DNA from: JACQGD01 sp045628725
GTDB taxonomy: Bacteria; Patescibacteriota; Saccharimonadia; Saccharimonadales; Saccharimonadaceae
Length of the DNA stretch: 64,000 nt
Direction of reading: 5' to 3'
NCBI GenBank assembly: GCA_045628725.1
Contig: JAZQPT010000101.1
Location: 1-64,000 of the forward strand
Shown here: one piece after another, positions 50,952 to 59,253 of the stretch
How the letters are laid out: every line of letters begins with the position of its first letter
How positions within the stretch are numbered: the stretch's first letter is position 1
Position numbers and translations under genes: made by a program
Notes under the pieces: generated by a model
The model's database searches: none
Told to the model about the DNA's origin: nothing
What the model saw: only the letters and a program-made list of their open reading frames with translations

Positions 50952-53228
50952 ATGCTGCACGCAGAAGTGGGTCCATTACCAGTGTTCTACGACAGGACGG
51001 GGCGCCGCAAGTTTTATGCCATTGCTATCGCTCTGCTGAGCGTAGTGGCACTTGGGGCAGGTGCCTTTTTTGTACATGGGTCGATAATGGTGCCCGCGGA
51101 GCCGCCGGTGACTCATCAGGATATCAGCTACCCTGAGCAGATCCTCAGTAAAGCTGAGATCAAAGATATCCCCCTAGTTGGTGATACTAAGGAGGGTGTA
51201 CTCAACCGGATCGTATTGACACAGCGTGAGGGGTCAAATGTAAACCTTGTCGATCCGTATTCGGGGCAAATAATCCGTGCCGCGACCGACGAAGAGAAGG
51301 TGCAGATCGGTCAGAGTCCGTATGCAATGGACAGCTATGGACGTCCAAAAGACGGCCAGTTGATGCTGACGTTTGATGACGGGCCGGATGCAAAATACAC
51401 GCCGGAGTTGCTCGACCTACTTTCGCGTGAAGGGGTGCAGGCGACGTTTTTTGTCGTTGGAAAATCCGTTGCCCAGCATCCAGAAATCCTTCGGCGCATC
51501 GTCAAAGAAGGACATATGGTGGGAAATCACACGACGACCCACATCAGTAGCAGAGAGAAAGGGCGATACCGTAATCGCGGTGAGATCGTCGTTGCGGATC
51601 GACTGATCAGATCGACGGCGAACTATGCAACGCAGCTCTACAGAATACCCGAAGGTGACCCAGACAATAATGCGATGGCACTCATGCGATCACAACAACT
51701 GGGGTATGTTCATGTTGATATGGACATGGATACGAGGGACTGGGAGAATAAACCGGGCCAGCCAATCACGCCGCCATCACTGGACGGACGGGGACATGTA
51801 GTACTGATGCACGACGGAGGAGGTGACCGATCGGCGACGATCAAAATGGTTGAAACTTTTATTGCGCAGGCCAAAAGCCGCGGGTATACATTTTCAACCG
51901 TTCAGCCACTTTTGTCGCCGGAGCATGTCCCTCGGCATGATGTTGATTCGACATTCGCTGACAAAGCGACCTACCAAGCTGCACGTATGGCGTGGGTAAT
52001 TCCTGCGCAGGTGTTAGCGTGGTTGTTTTGGATCGGTGTTGGGTCGATGACATTTATGTCTATGGTGTACCTGGTGTTGGCACTATGGGCACAGTATCGG
52101 GCGTGCAGACGCGCGTGGCCAGATCTGGCTGAAGATCAGTTACCGTCGGTGTGCGTGGTCCTATCTGCCTTTAACGAGGAAGATGTGATCGCAAAGACGC
52201 TCGACGAGCTGCGTAAATCGGTATATCCAACTGCAAAGCTACGGGTTATTGCCGTGGATGACGGATCGACCGATGGTACTCTTGCGATTTTGCGGGAGTA
52301 TGCGCAGACGTGGCCTGGATTGACTGTTTTGCATCAGACAAATCAGGGCAAGCCGGCCGCGTTGAACCGCGCAATAGAGGCTAGCGACGACACGGTCATT
52401 GTGACCATCGACGCCGACACATTGTTTCGACCAGATACCGTGTATATGTTTGCACGGCATTTTGTAAAGAATCGACGAGTCGGTGCAGTTGCTGGTCATG
52501 TGAAAGTGGGCAACCGCCGCAACATATTGACTGCGTGGCAGAGTCTCGAATATATTTCGGGAATCTGCGTCACACGCATGGCCGAGGGTGCAATGAATGC
52601 TATATCAATTGTACCCGGTGCGTGTGCGGCATGGCGCCGAACACTGGTGATTAACATGGGTGGTTTTTCGGGCGTGACAATGGCCGAAGACGCTGATTTG
52701 ACACTGATGATTCAGCGACGAGGCTATAAAGTCGTGCAAGAGAACAACGCAGTGGCCGACACCGAAGCCCCCGAGACGATGCGCAAATTAGCACGGCAGC
52801 GTCTGCGGTGGACTTACGGCAACATCCAGGCTTTACGCAAGCACCATTCGATGTTGCTGCGCCCGAAGTATGGAATGCTCGGCATGGTGACGATGCCTTA
52901 TGCGCTGATGTCGCTGATTGTGCCACTGGTGTTTATGCCAGCGACGGTTGTGGTTGCTGTTTTGAGCATCGTGAACGGCAATTGGCAGAGCGTTCTTTTG
53001 TTCGCGGGGTTCGTGGCGGGTGTGCACATGATGATATCGGTCGTGGCCGTGTTGATCGTGCGAGAGAAGCTGTGGCATCTGTTGGTGGTTCCGATTTATC
53101 GGTTGATATACGAACCACTGAGGGCTTACCTGCTGTATGCATCGCTTGTCCGTGTCATCAAAGGAACGGTGTTTGAGTGGGACAAGCTCGAGCGAACGAA
53201 CAGTGTGGTCGCGCACTCTGCAGGGTAA
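50952..53228 (+). CDS. Polysaccharide deacetylase fused to family 2 glycosyltransferase
   Basis: A 758-aa membrane protein. After an N-terminal helix (about 25-45) comes an outer NodB deacetylase domain with MLTFDDGPD (about 138-146) and the metal site in VGNHTTTHIS; a helix at about 350-385; then a cytoplasmic processive GT2 domain (about 395-650) with VLSAFNEED, VDDGSTDG, IDADTLF and RQRLRW; then three or more helices. This fuses the functions of PgaB and PgaC (poly-N-acetylglucosamine synthesis and deacetylation). Likely makes a surface glycan. G+C is higher than in the core genes, pointing to transfer. Confidence 0.9.
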   Translation: MLHAEVGPLPVFYDRTGRRKFYAIAIALLSVVALGAGAFFVHGSIMVPAEPPVTHQDISYPEQILSKAEIKDIPLVGDTKEGVLNRIVLTQREGSNVNLVDPYSGQIIRAATDEEKVQIGQSPYAMDSYGRPKDGQLMLTFDDGPDAKYTPELLDLLSREGVQATFFVVGKSVAQHPEILRRIVKEGHMVGNHTTTHISSREKGRYRNRGEIVVADRLIRSTANYATQLYRIPEGDPDNNAMALMRSQQLGYVHVDMDMDTRDWENKPGQPITPPSLDGRGHVVLMHDGGGDRSATIKMVETFIAQAKSRGYTFSTVQPLLSPEHVPRHDVDSTFADKATYQAARMAWVIPAQVLAWLFWIGVGSMTFMSMVYLVLALWAQYRACRRAWPDLAEDQLPSVCVVLSAFNEEDVIAKTLDELRKSVYPTAKLRVIAVDDGSTDGTLAILREYAQTWPGLTVLHQTNQGKPAALNRAIEASDDTVIVTIDADTLFRPDTVYMFARHFVKNRRVGAVAGHVKVGNRRNILTAWQSLEYISGICVTRMAEGAMNAISIVPGACAAWRRTLVINMGGFSGVTMAEDADLTLMIQRRGYKVVQENNAVADTEAPETMRKLARQRLRWTYGNIQALRKHHSMLLRPKYGMLGMVTMPYALMSLIVPLVFMPATVVVAVLSIVNGNWQSVLLFAGFVAGVHMMISVVAVLIVREKLWHLLVVPIYRLIYEPLRAYLLYASLVRVIKGTVFEWDKLERTNSVVAHSAG

Positions 53229-53251
53229 CGGGGGTGTTGCCTAGCAGTGTG

Positions 53252-53289
53252 GGAGGCGTAGGGTCTCATCAGATCCTACGCCTCCTTTT
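53252..53289 (+). terminator. Rho-independent terminator
   Basis: GGAGGCGTAGG, 12-nt loop, CCTACGCCTCC, TTTT; ends the fusion gene and faces the convergent GH6 gene. Confidence 0.85.
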
Positions 53290-53301
53290 CATGCCAAACG
53301 G

Positions 53302-54363
53302 TCAAGACACTTGTTTAATAAGCAAGTCAGGATCAAATTCACCCGCTTTTTTTGTACTTTCACCGCATTGACCGTCCGATTCGCCGGGTACTTTAATGTA
53401 GGCTTCTTCGTACATTTGGTCGGGGTTATAGAATGTGTCTTCGGGGGTGCCGATGTGTTCGCCGTCGGCGTTGCACCATTTCAGTAGACTATCAGTGTTA
53501 GGTGCGCCGTTCATCGAACTATCTATCATAACGCGTAGTTCATATCCTAATAGTGCAGAAATCTCGGCCGCATAGGCACGTGATTCGTCACTGGATCGTT
53601 GGTTAGATACATTCAGTGCAATGCCGCCAACAAGGTTTGTTTCTGGATCGACCTGTCGAATAAGATCAGCTGCTGTTTGCGTGGAGAGCCATCTACTATT
53701 GCCAATATCCAAATAGACCGCCGTGTTATCGTTGTTCTGCTGAAACGTCAGGAGGGCATCTCTTAGGAGTGTAATTCGTTCAGCTTGCTCGCTCGGATCG
53801 GTCATTAGCGGTACTCCTGCAATAGCGTCGGGTTCGAGGATAATTATGGCGGACGCATCGCCAATTGACTCGCTAATACTACGTATCCAGTCTTGATATT
53901 CGGCGGCGCTCAACATGCCGCCGCGAGCTTCGCCGCCTAGGTCTCGGTGGGGAATGTTATATGCGACAAATAGCGGTATTGTGCCTTCTATTTTGCTTTG
54001 GTCTAAGTTTTCTTTAATGGCCTGCTGTGCGCTGTCGATTGTTGAATTTAGCCACTGTGCGACGGGAGTATCGAGCAGTCGGTTGATATTGTCTTTGGCG
54101 ATAGGGTCATCTGTAATCTCACGTGTAGAGAGTAAATTATCATAGTATTGATCTGGTGTATCCAGGAAATAACTGCCGCCGTCGGGATGGTTAAATTGTA
54201 TCGAAGTTTGTGGCGAATCAATAGTAGGGGTGGGTGAAGGTTCTGATTCGGTTGCACAAGCGGCGAGGCTGAGCGTTAGGCAAAAGGCGCCTATAATCCG
54301 TCGCCCTGGGTAGGGTTGACGTGAGCTTTCAGAGCTTGGTTCAAATGATAATCGATTATGCAT
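53302..54363 (-). CDS. Glycoside hydrolase family 6 lipoprotein
   Basis: A 353-aa predicted lipoprotein: a basic start, a hydrophobic stretch and the lipobox SLAAC, then a Ser/Thr/Pro linker. The GH6 domain (about 65-345) shows FVAYNIPHRDLGG, IIILEPDAIAG (catalytic Asp region), VYLDIGNSRWL, GIALNVSNQ and, near the end, KVPGESDGQC. GH6 enzymes are inverting endoglucanases or cellobiohydrolases. The strand usually reading DTSRNG is MIDSSMNG here, so activity may be altered. ATG 54363 is preferred over an earlier in-frame start at 54423. Confidence 0.85.
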   Translation of the reverse strand: MHNRLSFEPSSESSRQPYPGRRIIGAFCLTLSLAACATESEPSPTPTIDSPQTSIQFNHPDGGSYFLDTPDQYYDNLLSTREITDDPIAKDNINRLLDTPVAQWLNSTIDSAQQAIKENLDQSKIEGTIPLFVAYNIPHRDLGGEARGGMLSAAEYQDWIRSISESIGDASAIIILEPDAIAGVPLMTDPSEQAERITLLRDALLTFQQNNDNTAVYLDIGNSRWLSTQTAADLIRQVDPETNLVGGIALNVSNQRSSDESRAYAAEISALLGYELRVMIDSSMNGAPNTDSLLKWCNADGEHIGTPEDTFYNPDQMYEEAYIKVPGESDGQCGESTKKAGEFDPDLLIKQVS

Positions 54364-54453
54364 AGAATGATTTATGACCCGAGATTCATACTTAATTATA
54401 TAATGGTACCATTCTACGGTCAATGAAGGGCTGGTTTATGCGGTAGTTTTGAC

Positions 54454-54482
54454 TTGAGAAAACTGCTCATAAATGATACAAT
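54454..54482 (+). promoter_or_regulatory. tRNA-Gln promoter
   Basis: TTGAGA (54454-54459), 17 nt, TACAAT (54477-54482), about 50 nt before the tRNA. Confidence 0.6.
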
Positions 54483-54536
54483 CTCTAAGTATCTTAGGGT
54501 GATAGCCTTGTCAAGATAGCATCAGTTACGACACAT

Positions 54537-54611
54537 TGGGGTGTCGCCAAGTGGTAAGGCACTGGTTTCTGGTACCAGCATTCGGGGGTTCGAATCCCTC
54601 CACCCCAGCCA
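54537..54611 (+). tRNA. tRNA-Gln (CTG)
   Basis: 75-nt cloverleaf: acceptor TGGGGTG/CACCCCA, anticodon stem CTGGT/ACCAG around TTCTGGT with anticodon CTG, T-loop TTCGAAT and encoded CCA. It marks the left boundary of an integrated element with a serine recombinase. Confidence 0.93.
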
Positions 54612-54662
54612 AGTAGAAAGAATTTCGCCAGAGAGAGATAAACTCGAATCATTAGGCTCAGA

Positions 54663-54690
54663 GAGCGATCCTGTAACAGGGGTCGTTTTT
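54663..54690 (+). terminator. Terminator after tRNA-Gln
   Basis: GCGATCC and GGGTCGT pair (with G-U) around TGTAACAG and run into six T residues. Confidence 0.7.
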
Positions 54691-54740
54691 TGATTGTCTT
54701 GTTGATTTTCGTTGTTATTGATGGTTATATCACTCATATT

Positions 54741-56219
54741 CTACCTCCCCAAGACTTCCTTGGTTTTTAACGTTTTATTGGCTATCACCGATGCGAATTT
54801 ACTGTATTTAACAGATACAGCACCGTCGCTGTAGGTGAACGAAGAGAAAAGTTTGGTCAATATAACTCGCTTCTGGTCTATTGTGCGAGTTTGGTACAAT
54901 TTTGCGGCCATCTGGGTTAGTTTCAGTAGAGCTAGGCGCTGCGGTAGGTCGTTTTTATTAACCTTGTTTTCAAGTGATGCCTGCTTCGAGCGTAGCGCGT
55001 TAAGCTGCTCCATGAATGCCGCGTGCTTTGTCTGATAGACGTCTTTTGTGATGTCGCCTGCGAGCTTATCGTCGTATAGGTCGCCGTCCATCCGGACTAG
55101 GCGGTCAACCTGCTTATTAATAGCTTCTAGTGAGTCCTCGTTCGTATGGCTGGTTGTTTTTCGCTTAGCTTCGAGCTGCTCGGTGACCCAGGCGATCAGC
55201 TGCTGTGACGGGCATACGAGATCATTCAGTAGCAGCTGGATAGACTCCTCTAAGCGGTCTTCACGAATAGTTTTCTTGATCTTACAGGCTGGATTGCGAC
55301 GCTGACACGCGCCATAGTAACGGCCTTTTTGAAGTTGCCATGTGACAACACCGCTACATATTTCGCAGGTAATCATGTTCTTGAATAGCGGGTTATGCTT
55401 TTTATAAACCGCAGGTCGTCCACCGTGCATCTTCTCCTGTACACGATCCCATAGTTCACGATCAATGAACTTCTCGTGCTTACCTAGGTACTCTCTACCA
55501 TCCCAGCGAATAATACCGATGTAGTACGGATTCTTTAGCATCTCGTCGATGCGGCCGTGCACATAGGGGCGACCCTTACGAGTGCGGACTCCGCGAAGTG
55601 CCATCTCTTTTGTGACCGTCTTTCCGTTTTGTCCGGGCTGCAGATATAGCTCGAACATTTCCTTGACGATACGCCACGTCTTTTCATCTGGTATCTGTAT
55701 GCGCCGACCATCAACCGTCTTATTTAGGTAGCCTTGCGGCGGCACTCCAGGTAGCCAGCCTTGCGCTAACTTTTCAGACCAGCCCTTCATAGCTTCTTCG
55801 CGAAGGTTGTCGATATAGTTCTTAGCCATGACGACGCGAATGCCCCAGTTCAACCATTCCTGTGATCGAGAGTTCTTATGCAACACAAGACCATCCTTGA
55901 TGAAGTGTATCTTGCGAGTATCATTTGCTTGAAGCCACTCATCAGTCTCGACTGCGTCGTAGAAGTTTCGAGCATGGCGATCGACCTTTTCGACTATGAG
56001 ATTTCTGACTTCGTGGTCAGCTACAAACTTCATCGCTTCACGGAATATACGACGTTGCTTTGCTTTTGATGCAGTTTCGGCTATCTTGAAGACCTTAAGT
56101 AATCTAAAGTCATGGTTGTCAGAGTAGGTACTAATTAACTTATCCTGCGACGCTAACGAATACCCATCTTCTTGGTCTTTACTTGAAACGCGTGCAATGC
56201 CAACTGCCGACTCACGCAT
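54741..56219 (-). CDS. Large serine recombinase (integrase)
   Basis: A 492-aa phage-type integrase: N-terminal resolvase domain with nucleophile Ser in IARVSSKDQ (about 7-15), recombinase domain (about 165-290, GYLNKTVDGRRIQIPDE, NPYYIGIIRWDG), a zinc ribbon (CEICSGVV...CQRRNPAC, about 300-325) and a coiled-coil region (about 375-440) that sets integration direction. Starts at 56219 or 56222 behind GAGGGGGA, overlapping the 58-aa gene. Its end lies 130 nt from tRNA-Gln, the likely insertion site. Confidence 0.93.
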   Translation of the reverse strand: MRESAVGIARVSSKDQEDGYSLASQDKLISTYSDNHDFRLLKVFKIAETASKAKQRRIFREAMKFVADHEVRNLIVEKVDRHARNFYDAVETDEWLQANDTRKIHFIKDGLVLHKNSRSQEWLNWGIRVVMAKNYIDNLREEAMKGWSEKLAQGWLPGVPPQGYLNKTVDGRRIQIPDEKTWRIVKEMFELYLQPGQNGKTVTKEMALRGVRTRKGRPYVHGRIDEMLKNPYYIGIIRWDGREYLGKHEKFIDRELWDRVQEKMHGGRPAVYKKHNPLFKNMITCEICSGVVTWQLQKGRYYGACQRRNPACKIKKTIREDRLEESIQLLLNDLVCPSQQLIAWVTEQLEAKRKTTSHTNEDSLEAINKQVDRLVRMDGDLYDDKLAGDITKDVYQTKHAAFMEQLNALRSKQASLENKVNKNDLPQRLALLKLTQMAAKLYQTRTIDQKRVILTKLFSSFTYSDGAVSVKYSKFASVIANKTLKTKEVLGR

Positions 56220-56388
56220 CATTATCCCCCTCGAATGCCTCAAAGAAGCCAATAAGCTCGCGTCCGATAGTTACAGCTTCGTCGTAGTCTATAGCCTCAC
56301 CTTGGGCAGCTAATATGGCCTGAAGCGCACTGAGCTCTTCGTCATGTGCAGCTCCTACTTCTGTATCTGATTGTGTCTTGATTGCCAT
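56212..56388 (-). CDS. 58-aa protein co-transcribed with the integrase
   Basis: A 58-codon frame starting at ATG 56388 behind GAGGG; it ends 8 nt inside the integrase gene (ATGATGCGTGA). The protein is acidic and helical (DEELSALQAILAAQGEAIDY), with no membrane segment. Position suggests an integrase partner such as a directionality factor or an antitoxin-like regulator, but there is no sequence evidence for either. Confidence 0.6.
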   Translation of the reverse strand: MAIKTQSDTEVGAAHDEELSALQAILAAQGEAIDYDEAVTIGRELIGFFEAFEGDNDA

Positions 56389-56417
56389 AATTGCTACCCT
56401 CGCTGGCTACCTATAAC

Positions 56418-56457
56418 TATCCTTATATGGATACTATTATATATCCATATAAGGATA
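56418..56457. promoter_or_regulatory. Paired 16-bp palindromic operators
   Basis: TATCCTTATATGGATA (56418-56433) and its exact reverse complement TATCCATATAAGGATA (56442-56457) lie 8 nt apart; each is itself nearly palindromic (TATCC...GGATA). They sit 30 nt upstream of the integrase operon. The layout fits two dimer sites for a repressor such as an Xre protein. Confidence 0.7.
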
Positions 56458-56470
56458 TATACAATACTTT

Positions 56471-56498
56471 TTAGTTAGAATTCCGATATTCTAACTAA
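56471..56498. promoter_or_regulatory. Second palindrome in the divergent control region
   Basis: TTAGTTAGAAT, 6 nt, ATTCTAACTAA: a perfect 11-bp inverted repeat of different sequence from the pair to its left, followed by CACCTTTTTT. It could be a second operator or a terminator against readthrough. Confidence 0.6.
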
Positions 56499-56584
56499 TA
56501 CACCTTTTTTACCTCTGGTTTCTATTGCTTTTTCTTTTCTTCTTCTTATACTATATAAATATAGCAAGAGAGAAAGTAGTGTCT

Positions 56585-57391
56585 ATGACTAAGCCTTACG
56601 TAAGATCACTAAACGAGAACCAATACATACTATTACTAGCCATCTATTCATTACGATTCAGTACACGTTCAGTACTTAGTGAATATCTAGGTATCGCTAA
56701 CAATACATCCCTCTATTCACGGCTACAGATATTACAGAAACATGGACTCATTGCATCTCATTATCACAAGGACTACAAGCTAGCCGGTCGTGAGGCTGAG
56801 TTCTATATGCTTCCGAAGGGATTGCGGGAGTTGCGCGACGCCGAGCGCCTCGAGACCTCAGACGCGACGATCACGGCAATATACAAGGACAAGTCAGTTG
56901 GACAGGACTTTATCAAGCAGCAGGTGCTCCTCGCACAAATTCGCAATAAGCTTGTAAGTACATACGATAACTTACAAGCATTTACCGCCCGTGACATTCA
57001 AATACTCGAGTACTTCCCGAAGCCACGCCCTGATTTATTCTTATCTATGAAAAACGGCAATACGGTTGTACGGTTCTTTGTAGAGTACATACCAGCACAT
57101 GCCGCCAGTAGTAATCTCAGAAAACGCCTCGAGTACCTTTTGCGTTACTGCAGCGAAGACCGCTGGGGCGAAACAGATACACCGTTCCCGACTATATTGA
57201 TCATCGCAGAGACAGGTCTTGCTGAGGCTGGTATACGAAGACTGATTAGTCGTGAGCAACACCACTCCGATTCAGATATCGTGCATTATACGACGACACA
57301 AAACGCAATCCTCTCCATGGCGTCGAATAGTCATGAAATATGGACTAACGTCGCTGATCCAGGCGACTTCCTATCCTTACCTGAACTTTAA
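56585..57391 (+). CDS. Replication-relaxation family protein (winged helix)
   Basis: A 268-aa protein: winged-helix DNA-binding domain (about 8-85, QYILLLAIYSLRFSTRSVLS, then LYSRLQILQKHGLI), followed by a nuclease-like alpha/beta domain (PRPDLFLSMKNG...FFVEYIPA, about 135-175), the layout of PF13814 proteins from plasmids and conjugative elements. They are thought to act at transfer or replication origins. ATG 56585 is chosen since homology begins there; the long upstream extension in frame is AT-rich leader. Ribosome binding is weak. Confidence 0.85.
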   Translation: MTKPYVRSLNENQYILLLAIYSLRFSTRSVLSEYLGIANNTSLYSRLQILQKHGLIASHYHKDYKLAGREAEFYMLPKGLRELRDAERLETSDATITAIYKDKSVGQDFIKQQVLLAQIRNKLVSTYDNLQAFTARDIQILEYFPKPRPDLFLSMKNGNTVVRFFVEYIPAHAASSNLRKRLEYLLRYCSEDRWGETDTPFPTILIIAETGLAEAGIRRLISREQHHSDSDIVHYTTTQNAILSMASNSHEIWTNVADPGDFLSLPEL

Positions 57392-57392
57392 T

Positions 57393-57692
57393 AGCTATCG
57401 ATCAAGAGATACCTACGGCTCACACGCTGGCGTGACGATTGCTCGTAAGCTTGCGCGCGAGTAATGGTCACGACGCTTCCTCGTTGATCTAATCCAGATT
57501 GAGATTCCATTGTTCGGCAGTGCGGCAGGCGTGTACGTTCTGTCCATCGGACAGTACGTGCCGTCTGTCGGGCTAGCCGCAACAATAATAGACATGAATC
57601 AACCTATGTCGCATATGGTGCGTCCGGGACATGATTCATTCTTGTACTCGAAGGTCTCACTGCGGGACGCATGTGATGGCCTGAGGGGGTAA
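57393..57692 (+). pseudogene. Inverted-repeat-rich region with a broken reading frame
   Basis: One frame reads TYGSHAGVTIARKLARE, a TAA (57462-57464), then FLVDLIQIEIPLFGSAAGVY and a further 55 codons to TAA at 57692, with gene-like codons and a hydrophobic middle, so a membrane protein gene may have decayed. The same stretch has CACGC/GCGTG (57423-57434), ACGT.CTGTCC/GGACAG.ACGT (57535-57559) and ATGAATCA/TGATTCAT (57594-57601, 57632-57639). Being next to the replication-relaxation gene, it could also be an origin of transfer or replication. Confidence 0.3.
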
Positions 57693-57738
57693 GTATGAAG
57701 AGTGTCGTTACTGCTACTTACTAGCAAGATGATGTGAC

Positions 57739-57762
57739 TAGCCTCCCATTTATGGGTGGCTA
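57739..57762. terminator. Hairpin before the hydrolase gene end
   Basis: TAGCCTCCCA-TTTA-TGGGTGGCTA forms a 9-pair stem with one mismatch; no T-run. The rest of 57693-57845 has nothing else I can support. Confidence 0.4.
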
Positions 57763-57845
57763 TGTTGCATTGTCTAAAAGTAAATAAGCCCCATTCCGCA
57801 CACTCAAGCTTCTTACGCTACTAGTATACGGAGTGGTGTCATCTA

Positions 57846-58550
57846 CTAGCTAGCAATAAATTTAACGATCACACTAAAGTACTCGTCTATATTATCTCTC
57901 GGGTTGGACGGATCGCGAAACGCGTGCACAAAACCTTCAGCTATGTAGTTTGTCGCCGAGAATGAATCGCTGTACATATCTGTTGTCTGAGGCGGAATGC
58001 TCGCATCATTTCCGTGGATTACCAGAAGCGTGGATGGGGTAATGATAGGTGACTGCAAGAAGAGAGAATGCCGCTTTAGTCGCTCACTATCCCGGCGATA
58101 CTCACGAACAAGCAGTTTGTCTATGTCTTGATGCATAGTATAGAACATTGATGGCTCATAGATTGCAGGCGTACGAAGAACAAGCTTCGACACCTCGCGG
58201 AATCGAGTAAGGTAGGCCGCGATAAAGCCACCGTAGCTCGTACCCATGACATATACGTTGCTATCTGGATAGTTTTGCTTTAACCAGTCATATGCTTTCG
58301 TCGCCTCAAGGAGATGCTGAGCCGGGGTTGTTTCATTGATATCAAACGGGGTTTCTCCGTGCCCAGATAGGTCGATAACGAGAGCGCTAGCACCTGTCAT
58401 TTCGACTAGCTTTGCTGCGAAATCATGATTGCTCTTCTTGCTCGACCCGAAGCCGACAAAAGTCAAAATAATCTGGTCCGATGACTGTCCGTCATGCCAG
58501 TCGGCTTGAAGTGCATAGCTGAGTTGAGGAATTTCTATTTGTTTACTCAT
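57846..58550 (-). CDS. Alpha/beta hydrolase
   Basis: A 234-aa serine hydrolase: nucleophile elbow GTSYGG (about 101-106), oxyanion region FVGFGSSKKS, LVIDLSGHGET before the elbow, HGNDASIP (acid) and VHAF (His, about 210). Typical of BAAT/YqiA-like esterases or peptidases. Monocistronic cargo of the element; TATAAT lies 12 nt before the ATG. Confidence 0.88.
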   Translation of the reverse strand: MSKQIEIPQLSYALQADWHDGQSSDQIILTFVGFGSSKKSNHDFAAKLVEMTGASALVIDLSGHGETPFDINETTPAQHLLEATKAYDWLKQNYPDSNVYVMGTSYGGFIAAYLTRFREVSKLVLRTPAIYEPSMFYTMHQDIDKLLVREYRRDSERLKRHSLFLQSPIITPSTLLVIHGNDASIPPQTTDMYSDSFSATNYIAEGFVHAFRDPSNPRDNIDEYFSVIVKFIAS

Positions 58551-58640
58551 TTTCTTAAAAGTATTATACTACGGTTCACTCCTTATGGAAATCGGCTTTG
58601 GGCAGTTTTATGTCCTGCCCAGGACTAAAAAACCGAGAAG

Positions 58641-58972
58641 CTAATACTCCTCGGCTAACATGATGGTGAGAACTCGCTGACAATCCGGATCTAGCGGATC
58701 GCACCAATTCTTTAAATCTTCGTCGTAATAATCTATTTTCCAAAACACCTTCTCGCCAGCCACGACAAGTGAGCCAAAATCATGCTCTCCGTACGGATCG
58801 TTATCATCCGTAAACGCTGCATAGTCCCTGACGCCAACAAATACTTCGTTGGCGGCGGACCCCACGCAACGATTCCTCTCGTGACGGTACAACCTTGCAT
58901 ACTACGACGGTGTGCGTCGTTTAGCGCAGCTATCTTTGCTGACGTTTCGTTTTGTATTACTTCTGTGGTCAT
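58641..58972 (-). pseudogene. Frameshifted DUF3768 gene
   Basis: The N-terminal half (ATG 58972 after AAGGAGGG; KIAALNDAHRRSMQGCTVTR) and the C-terminal half (AAFTDDNDPYGEHDFGSLVV, then FWKIDYYDEDL, to 58641) are both typical DUF3768 but lie in different frames. They would join at WG-SAANEVF if one G were added to the GGGG run near 58880. So the gene has lost one base, or the assembly has a homopolymer error, or a -1 slip occurs. DUF3768 proteins are small element-borne proteins of unknown role. Confidence 0.8.
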
Positions 58973-59174
58973 ATAACCCTCCTTGCTTAACGAGAGGGCT
59001 TTCTCCCTCTCTGTCTGATAGGGCTCGGGATGACACCAAAGCTGTCAAAGGTGGAGATTCCCCTTAAGATATTCAATTAAAAGAAAAAATGGTTCATATC
59101 TTAGGGTGCGAATACTACCTTGATAGTTTTGGTTCACCCGTATACTAAAGAGACAGAGGGAGGAAGACTCTCAT

Positions 59175-59192
59175 ATGAATACTCCAGGCTAA
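59175..59192 (+). other. Possible 5-codon leader peptide ahead of the nuclease-ATPase operon
   Basis: ATG AAT ACT CCA GGC TAA follows AGGGAGGA by about 10 nt and a TATACT box near 59141; GACCC-GTA-GGGTC downstream (59209-59221) can form a hairpin. Small enough to be chance. Confidence 0.25.
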
Positions 59193-59253
59193 AGGCGGGC
59201 AACTTGTTGACCCGTAGGGTCTTGGTCGTAATTGTTGTATAATAGCAATAATT

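Noticed and set aside
52808..53216. Long overlapping frames on both strands inside the glycosyltransferase region
   Set aside because: Shadows caused by high G+C in the fusion gene; low-complexity His/Arg composition.
54522..54737. 71-codon minus-strand frame behind a good ribosome binding site, after the integrase gene
   Set aside because: Its C-terminal third is the antisense of tRNA-Gln (the GWRDSNPR-type artefact) and it crosses the tRNA terminator. The start may be real but the product is unlikely.
54490..59109. 12-nt match TATCTTAGGGTG before tRNA-Gln and before the nuclease operon, considered as att sites
   Set aside because: A 12-nt identity is expected many times by chance in 64 kb, and the positions do not fit the element boundaries.
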